Shown piece by piece: positions 54,666 to 62,814 of a stretch of DNA of 64,000 nt. How positions within the stretch are numbered: position 1 is the first letter of the stretch; each line of letters opens with the position of its first letter. Below the pieces are notes generated by a model that saw only the letters and a program-made list of their open reading frames with translations, made no database searches and was not told where the DNA came from. The stretch is from Caenibacillus caldisaponilyticus (GTDB lineage: Bacteria; Bacillota; Bacilli; Bacillales; Sporolactobacillaceae): contig NZ_BDDQ01000013.1 in the NCBI RefSeq assembly GCF_002003465.1, positions 1 to 64,000 of the forward strand, read 5' to 3'. The translations under genes and the position numbers were made by a program.

Positions 54666-56354
54666 TCAGTGTTTATAGACTTTGGCGTGACGGAAGTCAG
54701 TCCTCGGGCTGCTGTTTTGGAATTCGAGGCCTTTGACGTACGGCTTCACGAGGAACGCGGAACCATCTTGATACGTCGGGATGACCGGCGCTTCTTCAAG
54801 CAGCACTTTTTCGGCTTCTTGAAGTTTTTTCCAACGTTCTTCGGGCTTGTTGCCGAGGTTTTGGGCTTCGTTGATCAATTGGTCATATGTTTTGTTCGAC
54901 CATTTGCCGGTGTTTTCAGCATTGCCGGTCGTGAACATGTCGAGGAACGTCATCGGGTCTTGATAGTCCGGGCACCAGCCGCTGCCGCCGCCGATGTCAT
55001 AGTTGCCCGCATCGTCGCGTTTCAAATATTCGCCCCACGGTTGTTTGTTGATCGTGATTTTCAGGCCGTCGAGCGTTTTTTCGATCTGGTTGGCATTATA
55101 TTCGGCGAGCTTGCCGGCGACCGTCGTGTCCGTCGTCATGAATTCAAGCTTGGCCGTCTTAATGCCGAGTTCTTTCTTCGCTTCATCCCAAAGCTTTTTC
55201 GCTTCATCCTTGCCGCCGAGGAGATAACCTTTCGGGGCCGCGGCGCGGAAATCCTTGCCGTCCGGTCCGAAGGTGAAATCTTTCGGCACAAGGTAATGGG
55301 CCGGAATCGAGCCGTCATTCAACAGCGTTTTCGTCAAGCCTTCGCGGTCAAGGGCCATCGCGATCGCTTGGCGGGCTTTTTTGTTGGCCAAAATTTTGTT
55401 TTTCGAAACGTTCAATTTCAGGAAGAAGACGCAGTTGCCGGCTTGCGTATGGAATTCCGGGCTGTCCTTGTATTGATCGATGTAATCAGCAGTCAAGGTG
55501 TCCATATAGATTTTGTCGGTCTTATAAAGGTTAAGCGCTGTGACGTCGTCTTTCACGACGTTGTAATTGACTTCGTCGATCGTGATGTTTTTCGCATCCC
55601 AATAATCCGGGTTTTTCACGAGCGTCCAGCCTTTGCCGTGATCCCATTTGGCCAGCTTATACGCGCCGCTGTAAATCATGTTTTCCGGTTCTTTCGCGTA
55701 TTTGTCGCCTTGCTTTTCAACAAAATCTTTCTTGAGCGGGAAGAACGGCGGGAACGCCATCAAGCTCAAGAAATACGGCGTCGGTTTTTCCAGCGTGACT
55801 TGCAGCGTTTTATCATCGAGCGCCTTCACGCCGAGCTGGTCGACTTTTCCGAACAGGTCGCTGTTTTTGTCCATGATTTTCGCCGCATTTTTGATATTCG
55901 CGGAAGCGTAAATGTACCCGTAAGCCGCGGCGGTCTTCGGATTGACAAAACGTTGCCAAGCATAGACGAAATCTTGGGCCGTGATCGGCGAGCCGTCCGA
56001 CCATTTGATGCCGTCGCGCAACTTAAATGTATATACTTTGCCGTCCGCGCTCACTTCCGGTTGACCGGCCGCGAGATCCGGAACGGGCTTATCCTTGCGC
56101 ATCGTCATGAGACCGCTAAAAATGTTCGTCAACACGCCAAAGGATGTCGTATCGGTCGCTACGCTAAAATCAAGCGACGGAATGTCAGATCCTGATGCAA
56201 AGTACAAGACTTGTTTGTCGGCGAGCTGATTTTCGCTCTTCTTTTTGCCCCCGCCGTCGCCGCTGCTTTGGCTGGAGCCGCCGCAGGCCGCGAGGAACAA
56301 GCTCAAGACGAGCATGATCGAAACAAAAATCGACCATTTCGCTTTGCCTCTCAT
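54666..56354 (-). CDS. oppA: Oligopeptide-binding lipoprotein OppA, copy 3
   Basis: The 562-residue lipoprotein captures peptides outside the cell for OppBCDF. The signal peptide ends in the lipobox LAAC (about residues 21-24). The SBP_bac_5 domain follows with KLRDGIKWSDGSPITAQDFV (about 110-130) and GGSGWCPDYQDPMTFLDMF. It is closest to the other two copies in the array. GGGAGGTC precedes the ATG. The copy nearest the permease genes could be the one coupled most tightly to them. Confidence 0.95.
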   Translation of the reverse strand: MRGKAKWSIFVSIMLVLSLFLAACGGSSQSSGDGGGKKKSENQLADKQVLYFASGSDIPSLDFSVATDTTSFGVLTNIFSGLMTMRKDKPVPDLAAGQPEVSADGKVYTFKLRDGIKWSDGSPITAQDFVYAWQRFVNPKTAAAYGYIYASANIKNAAKIMDKNSDLFGKVDQLGVKALDDKTLQVTLEKPTPYFLSLMAFPPFFPLKKDFVEKQGDKYAKEPENMIYSGAYKLAKWDHGKGWTLVKNPDYWDAKNITIDEVNYNVVKDDVTALNLYKTDKIYMDTLTADYIDQYKDSPEFHTQAGNCVFFLKLNVSKNKILANKKARQAIAMALDREGLTKTLLNDGSIPAHYLVPKDFTFGPDGKDFRAAAPKGYLLGGKDEAKKLWDEAKKELGIKTAKLEFMTTDTTVAGKLAEYNANQIEKTLDGLKITINKQPWGEYLKRDDAGNYDIGGGSGWCPDYQDPMTFLDMFTTGNAENTGKWSNKTYDQLINEAQNLGNKPEERWKKLQEAEKVLLEEAPVIPTYQDGSAFLVKPYVKGLEFQNSSPRTDFRHAKVYKH

Positions 56355-56389
56355 CTCAAGTATGACCTCCCTAATATTTTGTATACAAC

Positions 56390-56443
56390 GGGCAATATGA
56401 ATTATTCTAATTATACTGTCATATCGCCCATATCGGTATTATA
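56390..56443 (-). promoter_or_regulatory. Promoter -10 and 5'-leader stem-loop of oppA3
   Basis: TATAAT (56443-56438, minus strand) is followed at once by a transcript start region containing GGGCGATATGA (56429-56419), which pairs with TCATATTGCCC (56400-56390). The loop holds AGAATAA. The same plan, with different bases, occurs before oppA1 and oppA2. Confidence 0.5.
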
Positions 56444-56659
56444 CAAGTTTTCCTTTAACTTTGCATCAGTTATTTTTGTTTTTTTTCAATCATGGCGAAA
56501 TGATAACGATTTCATTACAAAAATACTACTTTCGGCGTACTTGTTTTCTTACTATTTTCTGCCATTTATGTCATTGATTCGAATGGCCGTGAATGTCAGA
56601 CGCTTTAAAGATAAGCGCTTACGGAAACGGATTTGCAGAAACGAGCAAAATATGGAAAA

Positions 56660-56685
56660 GAACCCGGAATCAGCGCTCCGGGTTC
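56660..56685 (-). terminator. Hairpin between oppA2 and oppA3
   Basis: GAACCCGG and CCGGGTTC form a stem, followed on the minus strand by TTCTTTTCC. It lies 24 bases after the oppA2 stop. Confidence 0.7.
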
Positions 56686-56708
56686 TGTTTTCCTGCCGAC
56701 CGCCGCAC

Positions 56709-58394
56709 TCAGTGTTTGAGCAGCTTCGCGTGGCGGAAATCGGTGCTCGGTCCGTAGCTTTCATAAACGAGCCCCTTGACGTAAGGCTTCGTCAGGATCG
56801 CGTCGCCGCTTTGGTAAATCGGAATCATCGGCGCTTGTTCGATCAAATATTTCTCCGCCTCTTGGAGTTTTTTCCAACGTTCGGCCGGTTTGGTGCCGAG
56901 CGCCTTCGCTTCGGCCATCAGTTGGTCATAATGCTTGTCGTTCCATTTGCCGGAGTTGATCATGTTGCCGGTGGTCCACAGATCGAGGAACGTCGTCGGG
57001 TCTTGATAGTCCGGGCACCAGGAGCTGCCGGCGCTCACGTCGAAGTTCGTGCTCTTTGAGCGTTCCAAATAATTGGCCCAAGGCTGTTTGTTGATTTTAA
57101 ATTCGATGCCCGGCAAAGTCTTTTCGATTTGATTCGCGTTGTATTCCGCGAATTTTTCCGCCTGCGGCGTATCGGTCGTCAAATATTCCAGCTTCAGCGT
57201 TTTGATTCCCAGTTCTTTTTTCGCTTCTTCCCACAGTTTCTTCGCTTCCGCTTTATCGTCTTTCAAATACCCCTCCGGAGCGACGTCGCGGAAGTCTTTG
57301 CCGTCCGGTCCGAACGTAAAGTTTTTCGGAACGAAGAAGCGCGCCGGAATCGAGCCGTCGTTCAGCAAGGTATTAACCAGGCCTTCCCGGTCGACGGCCA
57401 TGAACATCGCTTGCCGGACTTTAAGATTTTTGAACGCCGGGATCTTCGCGATGTTCAGCTTCATGTAAAAGACGCAGTTGCCCGGAATGGCTTTAAATTC
57501 AGGGCTGTCTTTGTATTTGTCGACGTATTCTTCGGACAGTCCGACGTCGTAGATTTTATCGGTATTGTAAAGATTCAAACGGGTCGTTTGGTCTTTGACG
57601 ACTTTATAGTTGACCTCATCGATGGTGATGTGTTTGGCATCCCAATAATCGGGGTTTTTCACCAAGGTCCAGCCTTCGCCGTGTTGCCATTCTTTGAGTT
57701 TGTAGGCGCCGTTGAAGAGCATGTTTGCCGGCTCTTTTGCGTATTTATCGCCTTGTTTTTCAACAAAATCTTTCTTGAGCGGGAAGAACGGCGGGAACGC
57801 CATCAAGCTCAAGAAATACGGCGTCGCCGTTTCCAAGGTGACTTGCAAGGTTTTGTCGTCAAGCGCTTTCACGCCGAGCTGATCGACTTTTCCATATAAA
57901 TCGCTGTTTTTATCCAAGATTTTGGAAGCGTTTTTAATATTGGCCGCTTCATAAATGTAAGCATAAGGCGCCGCGGTCTTCGGATCCAGTTCGCGCTGCC
58001 AAGCGTAGACGAAGTCTTGCGCCGTCACCGGGCTGCCGTCGGACCATTTGATGCCGTCGCGCAATTTAAAGGTGTACACTTTGCCGTCCGCGCTGACTTG
58101 CGGCATGCCCTCGGCCAAATCTGGCACGGTTTTACTGTTATAGACGGTCATGAGGCCGCTTTGGATCATATAGAGCACGTCAAAAGACGTGGTATCCGTC
58201 GCTTGGGCGATGTCGAGCGACGGGATGTCCGCGGTTGACGCAAAATAGAGGACTTGATCCTTGGCGAGTTCGGAACTGCCTCCTTTCGAGCTGCTCGTTT
58301 TATCGGTTTTTCCGCCGCCGCCGCATGCCGTGAGGAACAAACCGAAGATCAGCAAAAGCGTCAGCAGCATTGACAGTTTCTTCTTTCTCTTCAT
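56709..58394 (-). CDS. oppA: Oligopeptide-binding lipoprotein OppA, copy 2
   Basis: The 561-residue lipoprotein has the lipobox LTAC (about 21-24) and the SBP_bac_5 domain. The conserved KLRDGIKWSDGSPVTAQDFV and SAGSSWCPDYQDPTTFLDLW are visible. Its N-terminal signal sequence (MKRKKKLSMLLTLLLIFGLF) differs from the other two copies, which start MRGKAK. The three copies are similar along their length but diverge in the segments that line the peptide site, so they may prefer different peptides. AAGGAGGGTC precedes the ATG. Confidence 0.95.
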   Translation of the reverse strand: MKRKKKLSMLLTLLLIFGLFLTACGGGGKTDKTSSSKGGSSELAKDQVLYFASTADIPSLDIAQATDTTSFDVLYMIQSGLMTVYNSKTVPDLAEGMPQVSADGKVYTFKLRDGIKWSDGSPVTAQDFVYAWQRELDPKTAAPYAYIYEAANIKNASKILDKNSDLYGKVDQLGVKALDDKTLQVTLETATPYFLSLMAFPPFFPLKKDFVEKQGDKYAKEPANMLFNGAYKLKEWQHGEGWTLVKNPDYWDAKHITIDEVNYKVVKDQTTRLNLYNTDKIYDVGLSEEYVDKYKDSPEFKAIPGNCVFYMKLNIAKIPAFKNLKVRQAMFMAVDREGLVNTLLNDGSIPARFFVPKNFTFGPDGKDFRDVAPEGYLKDDKAEAKKLWEEAKKELGIKTLKLEYLTTDTPQAEKFAEYNANQIEKTLPGIEFKINKQPWANYLERSKSTNFDVSAGSSWCPDYQDPTTFLDLWTTGNMINSGKWNDKHYDQLMAEAKALGTKPAERWKKLQEAEKYLIEQAPMIPIYQSGDAILTKPYVKGLVYESYGPSTDFRHAKLLKH

Positions 58395-58432
58395 CCCGTA
58401 TGACCCTCCTTGGCTTGCCGTTTCTATAGTCC

Positions 58433-58490
58433 GGCTATTCTGACCATATAGCCTTATCTGGTATTATACAGACTTTTCTTGATATGTCAC
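58433..58490 (-). promoter_or_regulatory. Promoter and 5'-leader stem-loop of oppA2
   Basis: GTGACA (58490-58485) and TATAAT (58468-58463) on the minus strand are spaced 16 bases. After the start, GGCTAT (58453-58448) pairs with ATAGCC (58438-58433), with ATGGTCAGA as the loop. TATATGGTCAGAATA resembles the TATATAGTCTGAATA of the oppA1 leader. Confidence 0.6.
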
Positions 58491-58596
58491 TACCTTTTTA
58501 TTAAAGATTTTAAATTTAAAATTATGTATGCGCTTTAATAAATATTGACTTCTAAAATATGGAAAAAATGCACGCCCGATGGCTTTGCCTAAATTA

Positions 58597-58626
58597 ACAG
58601 CTCCCGCCTGAACGGCAGGAGCTGTT
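58597..58626 (-). terminator. Hairpin between oppA1 and oppA2
   Basis: AACAGCTCCTGCC and GGCGGGAGCTGTT pair around GTTCA, followed by AATTTAGG on the minus strand. It lies about 40 bases after the oppA1 stop. Confidence 0.7.
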
Positions 58627-58665
58627 TATGTTTATATACGGCTCGCCGCTTTTCGGCGCCGAACA

Positions 58666-60348
58666 TCAGTGTTGCAAAATTTTGGCGTGGCGGTAATCAA
58701 TGCTCGCGCCGTAGTTTTGGAAGACCAAACCTTTCACGTACGGCTTGACGAGGACCGCTTGGCCGGTTTGATATTCGGGCACGATCGGCGCTTCCGTGAT
58801 CAAAAGTTTTTCAGCTTCTTGCAGTTTGGCCCAGCGTTCGGCGGGCTTGTTGCCGAGATTGACCGCGTCTTGGATCAATTGGTCGTATTGTTTGTTCGAC
58901 CATTTCCCGGTATTGTTTTGGCTGCCGGTCGTCCACATGTCGAGGAACGTCATCGGGTCTTGATAGTCCGGGCACCAAGCCGCACCGCCGCCGATGTCGT
59001 AATCGCCTTGATCATCCCGCTTCAGATATTCGTTCCACGGTTGTTTGTCGATCGTGATTTTGACGCCGTCCAGCGTTTTTTCAATTTGATTGGCGTCGTA
59101 TTCCGCAAATTTCGAAGCGGTATCGCTGTCGGTCGTCAAATATTCAAGTTTGAGCGTGGTGATGCCCAACTCTTTCTTGGCTTCATTCCAAAGTTTTTTC
59201 GCTTCATCCTTGCCGCCGAGGAGATAACCGTTCGGGGCCGCGGCGCGGAAATCCTTGCCGTCCGGACCTTTGGTAAAGTTCTTCGGCACGAAATAATGAG
59301 CCGGAATCGAGCCGTTGTTCAAGAGCACTTTCGTCAAGCCGTCGCGATCAATCGCCATGGAAATCGCTTGACGCACTTTCGTATTTTTGAAAGCCGGAAC
59401 TTTCGCGACGTTGAGTTTTAAGTAGAACATGCAATTGCCGGGCACATATTTGAATTCACTGCTGTTTTTATATTCATCGACGAATTCCGATGACAGGTAT
59501 TTCACGAAAACTTTATCCGTTTTGTAAAGGTTCAGCGACGTCGTCGAATCTTTTACGACTTGATAGTTGACTTCATCAATGGTGATGTTTTTCGCATCCC
59601 AATAGTTCGGGTTTTTCTTAAACGTCCAGCCTTGGCCGTGGTCCCACTTCGCGAGGACGTACGGTCCGTTGTAGAGCATGTTTTCCGGTTCCTTCGCGTA
59701 CTTGTCGCCTTGTTTTTCGACGAAGTCCTTCTTCACGGGCAGGAACGGATAGAACGACATCAGGCTGACGAAGTACGGGGTCGGTTTTTCCAGCGTGACT
59801 TGCAGCGTTTTGTCGTCGAGGGCTTTGACGCCGAGTTGATCGACTTTGCCGTACAAGTCGCTGTTTTTGTCCAAAATTTTCGCCGCGTTTTTAATGTTGG
59901 CGGACGCGTAAATGTAGGCGTAAGGCGCCCCAGTCTTCGGATCCAGTTCACGGTGCCAAGCGTAGACAAAATCTTGCGCCGTCACCGGGCTGCCGTCGGA
60001 CCATTTGGCATTGCCCCGGATTTTAAAGGTATAAACCTTGCCGTCCGCGCTCACTTTCGGCTGTGCGGCGGCCATGTCCGGAACCACTTTATTGTTGTCG
60101 ACCATCATCAGGCCGCCTTGGAGCATGCTCAGCATATCGCCCGAAGTCGAATCCGTCGCTTTCGCATAGTCCAGCGTCGGGATGTCGGCCGTTTGATACA
60201 AATAGAGCACTTGCTTATCCGCAAGCTTGCCGTTGCCTTTGCTGCCGCTTGAGCTCTTTTCATTTCCTCCCCCGCCGCACGCGGCTAAGAATAGGCTCAC
60301 GACGAGCAGGAGCGAAACAAAGATCAACCCTTTCGCTTTGCCTCTCAT
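58666..60348 (-). CDS. oppA: Oligopeptide-binding lipoprotein OppA, copy 1
   Basis: The 560-residue lipoprotein has the lipobox LAAC (about 21-24), a glycine/serine linker and the SBP_bac_5 domain (GNAKWSDGSPVTAQDFVYAW, GGGAAWCPDYQDPMTFLDMW). Compared with copy 3 the signal peptide (MRGKAKGLIFVSLLLVVSLF) is nearly the same, so these two seem the closer pair at that end. GGGAGGTC precedes the ATG. It is the promoter-proximal gene of the array. Confidence 0.95.
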   Translation of the reverse strand: MRGKAKGLIFVSLLLVVSLFLAACGGGGNEKSSSGSKGNGKLADKQVLYLYQTADIPTLDYAKATDSTSGDMLSMLQGGLMMVDNNKVVPDMAAAQPKVSADGKVYTFKIRGNAKWSDGSPVTAQDFVYAWHRELDPKTGAPYAYIYASANIKNAAKILDKNSDLYGKVDQLGVKALDDKTLQVTLEKPTPYFVSLMSFYPFLPVKKDFVEKQGDKYAKEPENMLYNGPYVLAKWDHGQGWTFKKNPNYWDAKNITIDEVNYQVVKDSTTSLNLYKTDKVFVKYLSSEFVDEYKNSSEFKYVPGNCMFYLKLNVAKVPAFKNTKVRQAISMAIDRDGLTKVLLNNGSIPAHYFVPKNFTKGPDGKDFRAAAPNGYLLGGKDEAKKLWNEAKKELGITTLKLEYLTTDSDTASKFAEYDANQIEKTLDGVKITIDKQPWNEYLKRDDQGDYDIGGGAAWCPDYQDPMTFLDMWTTGSQNNTGKWSNKQYDQLIQDAVNLGNKPAERWAKLQEAEKLLITEAPIVPEYQTGQAVLVKPYVKGLVFQNYGASIDYRHAKILQH

Positions 60349-60380
60349 GCTGTGACCTCCCTCGGTTGATTTCTTTATAC

Positions 60381-60431
60381 AGTCTTACTTTAGTATATTC
60401 AGACTATATAGTCTAATACTAAAGTACGACT
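60381..60431. promoter_or_regulatory. 51-base near-palindrome in the oppA1 leader
   Basis: AGTCTTACTTTAGTAT at one end is the reverse complement, with one mismatch, of ATACTAAAGTACGACT at the other. Between them is the perfect palindrome AGACTATATAGTCT. It lies just after the predicted transcription start of oppA1. It may be an operator for a dimeric regulator or fold as a long RNA hairpin at the 5' end. Confidence 0.7.
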
Positions 60432-60439
60432 ATGATGAC

Positions 60440-60468
60440 ATTATACCAACAATTTTTTTCTTTTTCAC
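60440..60468 (-). promoter_or_regulatory. Promoter of oppA1
   Basis: GTGAAA (60468-60463) and TATAAT (60445-60440) are 17 bases apart on the minus strand, preceded by A-rich sequence. The leader starts near 60434 and runs about 85 bases to the oppA1 ATG. Confidence 0.6.
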
Positions 60469-60945
60469 CACACTTTTCTAAGGAAATGCATTAAAGTTAA
60501 TAAATCTTTTAAGTACTACTTTTGTTTTATTTTAGATTGTTCAATCTTTCATCTGATATAGCGGACTACAAATGTTAGTAAAAACGAAATGAAGATGATA
60601 AAAGAAGCCATAACGGATGAAGGAGGCTCGGGGAATAGAGTGGGGCATGAATCGGCATTCCGGCCGGTTGCAAATATGAATCGTTTTTTTCGATCCGTTT
60701 GCAAAAAATGATGCTTCTGACGGTACGCCCCGGCTTCAATCCATGGCCATAAAAAACGGCCGTAATGGGACATAGCAACGGGGTTCAGCGGCGCGTGAAA
60801 CGACATCGGCCGATGCTTGCATTCGGCAGGCGAGACAGCCATTGCATCCGAAACGGATTCCGAAAAAACAAGGTCATGCGGGCAAAAAATTTGTAAGAGG
60901 GATGGCGTTTTTATGATATGATAAACCGTAACGGAGGGATGGCCA
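60469..60945. other. Spacer upstream of the opp cluster
   Basis: About 480 bases between diverging oppA1 and the DUF3899 gene. The GC-richer middle (about 60,600-60,900) has open frames on the minus strand without ribosome binding sites. TATGATATGATAAACC at about 60913 may belong to the promoter of the DUF3899 gene. Confidence 0.4.
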
Positions 60946-61356
60946 ATGAATACACGCTGGATCAAACTCGCCGCCGTCCTATTTGTCATCGGCATCCTGT
61001 TCACGTGTCTCTTTTATCTGTTCGGCCATCAGGGCAAGGGATGGCTCGGCATCATTAATTCGGCGTTTTTGGTCAGCTTGGCATACTTTGTGATCGGCGG
61101 ATTTATGTTCGTTTACTACGGCGGCTTTTTTCGCGGCATCGCTTTCAGTTTCCGCAACTTTTTCAGATCCAAAGGCGACATTTACGCCCAAGAGCTGTCA
61201 AAAAGCCAAGATGAAATCCTCAATATCCAAAAGCGCGAAGATCCGGAGATTCCGGCGCGCCATAAAAACAAACAGCCCCCGCGCACATGGGCTTTTCTCA
61301 TCAATGCCGCCATTTATTTCATCTTCTCGATGACGCTGGCTTATGTTCTTTATTAA
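60946..61356 (+). CDS. DUF3899-family membrane protein
   Basis: The 136-residue protein has membrane spans at about 8-27, 36-56 and 112-132, with a charged cytoplasmic loop (KSQDEILNIQKREDPEIPAR) between the second and third. This is the DUF3899 layout found in Bacillaceae. AACGGAGGG precedes the ATG. Function unknown. Confidence 0.8.
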   Translation: MNTRWIKLAAVLFVIGILFTCLFYLFGHQGKGWLGIINSAFLVSLAYFVIGGFMFVYYGGFFRGIAFSFRNFFRSKGDIYAQELSKSQDEILNIQKREDPEIPARHKNKQPPRTWAFLINAAIYFIFSMTLAYVLY

Positions 61357-61560
61357 AAGAAAATGCCGTTCCATTCAACGGCCAAAGGATTTGAGGCAAA
61401 CGGCGGACGGAAAAACGAACGCCTACGCACTTTTCAATGGAGAATGGATCTGTTCCCGTTCATGACGCGGATGGCAGCAGGCGCCATGGTCAAACCGGGA
61501 GCCGGCTTTTGATGGGACCGGTTGGGCGACGCCCCATGCCGTATTCCGTCGGACGGCTCA

Positions 61561-62307
61561 TCAATTCACTTTGGCGCCGTTTTCCAGCTCCCATATTTTT
61601 TCAAAATAAGGCTGGCCTTTGATGATTCGCTCGCAAAGGTCATAATGCTTGTCCGACCATCCAGCCTTGACGGCGTTAAACAACCGCTCCCAAGCCTCGC
61701 CGAACGATAACCTCCGGCTTTCAGCATAGTGTTTCGGAAACCATTCGGTATACCAATAGCGCATCTCTTCCAAGTTGCCGACCGATTTGAGCTGATCGAG
61801 CGCCATTAAAAGAATCTGCTTCAATTGCCTTTCCTTTCTCGTCAAACCGCGCATCCAATCGGGATGCGGAGATAGAATATGATATTCCCGGTTTCCGGCT
61901 GCGCGGTTCCATTCATATATCCTCGTTTCCATGCTTCTCGCCTTTTCCAAAACCGTCTTTTCCTGGCGGGGAATCAGCCGGCTTTTGCGGATGGGCACGG
62001 TGTAGCCGAGCGTATCCACGACAAGGTGGCGCTTTTCATCCGTGGCAATAAAGCAATATTCGATGACTTCCCTTTGGTTGTTTTTCCGTATATAGCTTTT
62101 ATTGCGGACGTCTTCCAACAATCTTGACGGCAAGTCGTTCAAACCGTTTTCTATGTATAAGAAGAGATCGGTTTCGATTTTCACGAGCGGCACTTGGTCG
62201 AGCAATTCGATGAAATCGTGTTTGCGCCATTCATGGAATTCGCACACGTTATAACCGTTCTCTTCCCCCTCAAACCAGTTGACCCATACGTCGCCAATGA
62301 GTTCCAT
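61561..62307 (-). CDS. yjbA: YjbA/UPF0736-family protein
   Basis: The 248-residue protein matches B. subtilis YjbA: the start [20 protein letters not shown], the middle [20 protein letters not shown] and the [20 protein letters not shown] block. The family is cytoplasmic and of unknown function. GAGGGACG precedes the ATG. In B. subtilis yjbA is next to the app/opp genes and trpS, but trpS is absent here. Confidence 0.92.
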   Translation of the reverse strand: MELIGDVWVNWFEGEENGYNVCEFHEWRKHDFIELLDQVPLVKIETDLFLYIENGLNDLPSRLLEDVRNKSYIRKNNQREVIEYCFIATDEKRHLVVDTLGYTVPIRKSRLIPRQEKTVLEKARSMETRIYEWNRAAGNREYHILSPHPDWMRGLTRKERQLKQILLMALDQLKSVGNLEEMRYWYTEWFPKHYAESRRLSFGEAWERLFNAVKAGWSDKHYDLCERIIKGQPYFEKIWELENGAKVN

Positions 62308-62405
62308 CGTGCGTCCCTCACTTTGATCCTTGTTTAGCTTTCAGTATGGGCAGGACGTCATGGATTTATTCCCTCATCATTGTGTTTTTGGATGGCCTGG
62401 CAAAT

Positions 62406-62618
62406 TCATTGACGGCTTGGAAAATAAATGCTCAGCCACATAATGAAAAGGCCGCCGAGGAACAAATAGGTTTCAAATCGGCCGGTGAGAAAGCTTAAAT
62501 AACCGCCGAAGTCATGTCCGGTCGCGAGCAAATTCAAAAAAACGATGAGCGTCACACCGCCGGCCACCGCGAAGCCGAAGCCGACGAACAAAAAGAAAAT
62601 GCGCAAAATCACACGCAT
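62406..62618 (-). CDS. Small two-span membrane protein
   Basis: The 70-residue product has two hydrophobic spans (about 5-28 and 49-66). GAAGGGGTGG precedes the ATG. It lies 99 bases downstream... in the direction of transcription it is upstream of yjbA on the same strand and may be cotranscribed. Family not recognised. Confidence 0.6.
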   Translation of the reverse strand: MRVILRIFFLFVGFGFAVAGGVTLIVFLNLLATGHDFGGYLSFLTGRFETYLFLGGLFIMWLSIYFPSRQ

Positions 62619-62774
62619 CGCCCACCCCTTCTCAGCGAGAATGACCGGAGGCCTGTCCCCCCCTTAACCAGACTATGCGCGTCCGTCGCCGATTATGATA
62701 GATGGCCATCCCGCTCCTTCGGCGTTTGCGGGTTTCACAGTCTCTCATCGCCTGATGTGTCCATGTCTAGATGG

Positions 62775-62806
62775 CAAAAAAGAACCGCCCTTAAAGGGCG
62801 GTTCCG
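62775..62806 (-). terminator. Terminator of fabF
   Basis: GGAACCGCCC and GGGCGGTTC pair around TTTAA, followed by TTTTTTGCC on the minus strand. It starts about 10 bases after the fabF stop. Confidence 0.92.
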
Positions 62807-62814
62807 CGTGAAAA

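Noticed and set aside
54615-56195. A 526-codon plus-strand frame opposite oppA3, with similar ones opposite oppA1 and oppA2
   Set aside because: It mirrors the oppA coding strand and appears in all three copies at the same offset. Arginine- and phenylalanine-rich composition points to antisense shadow.
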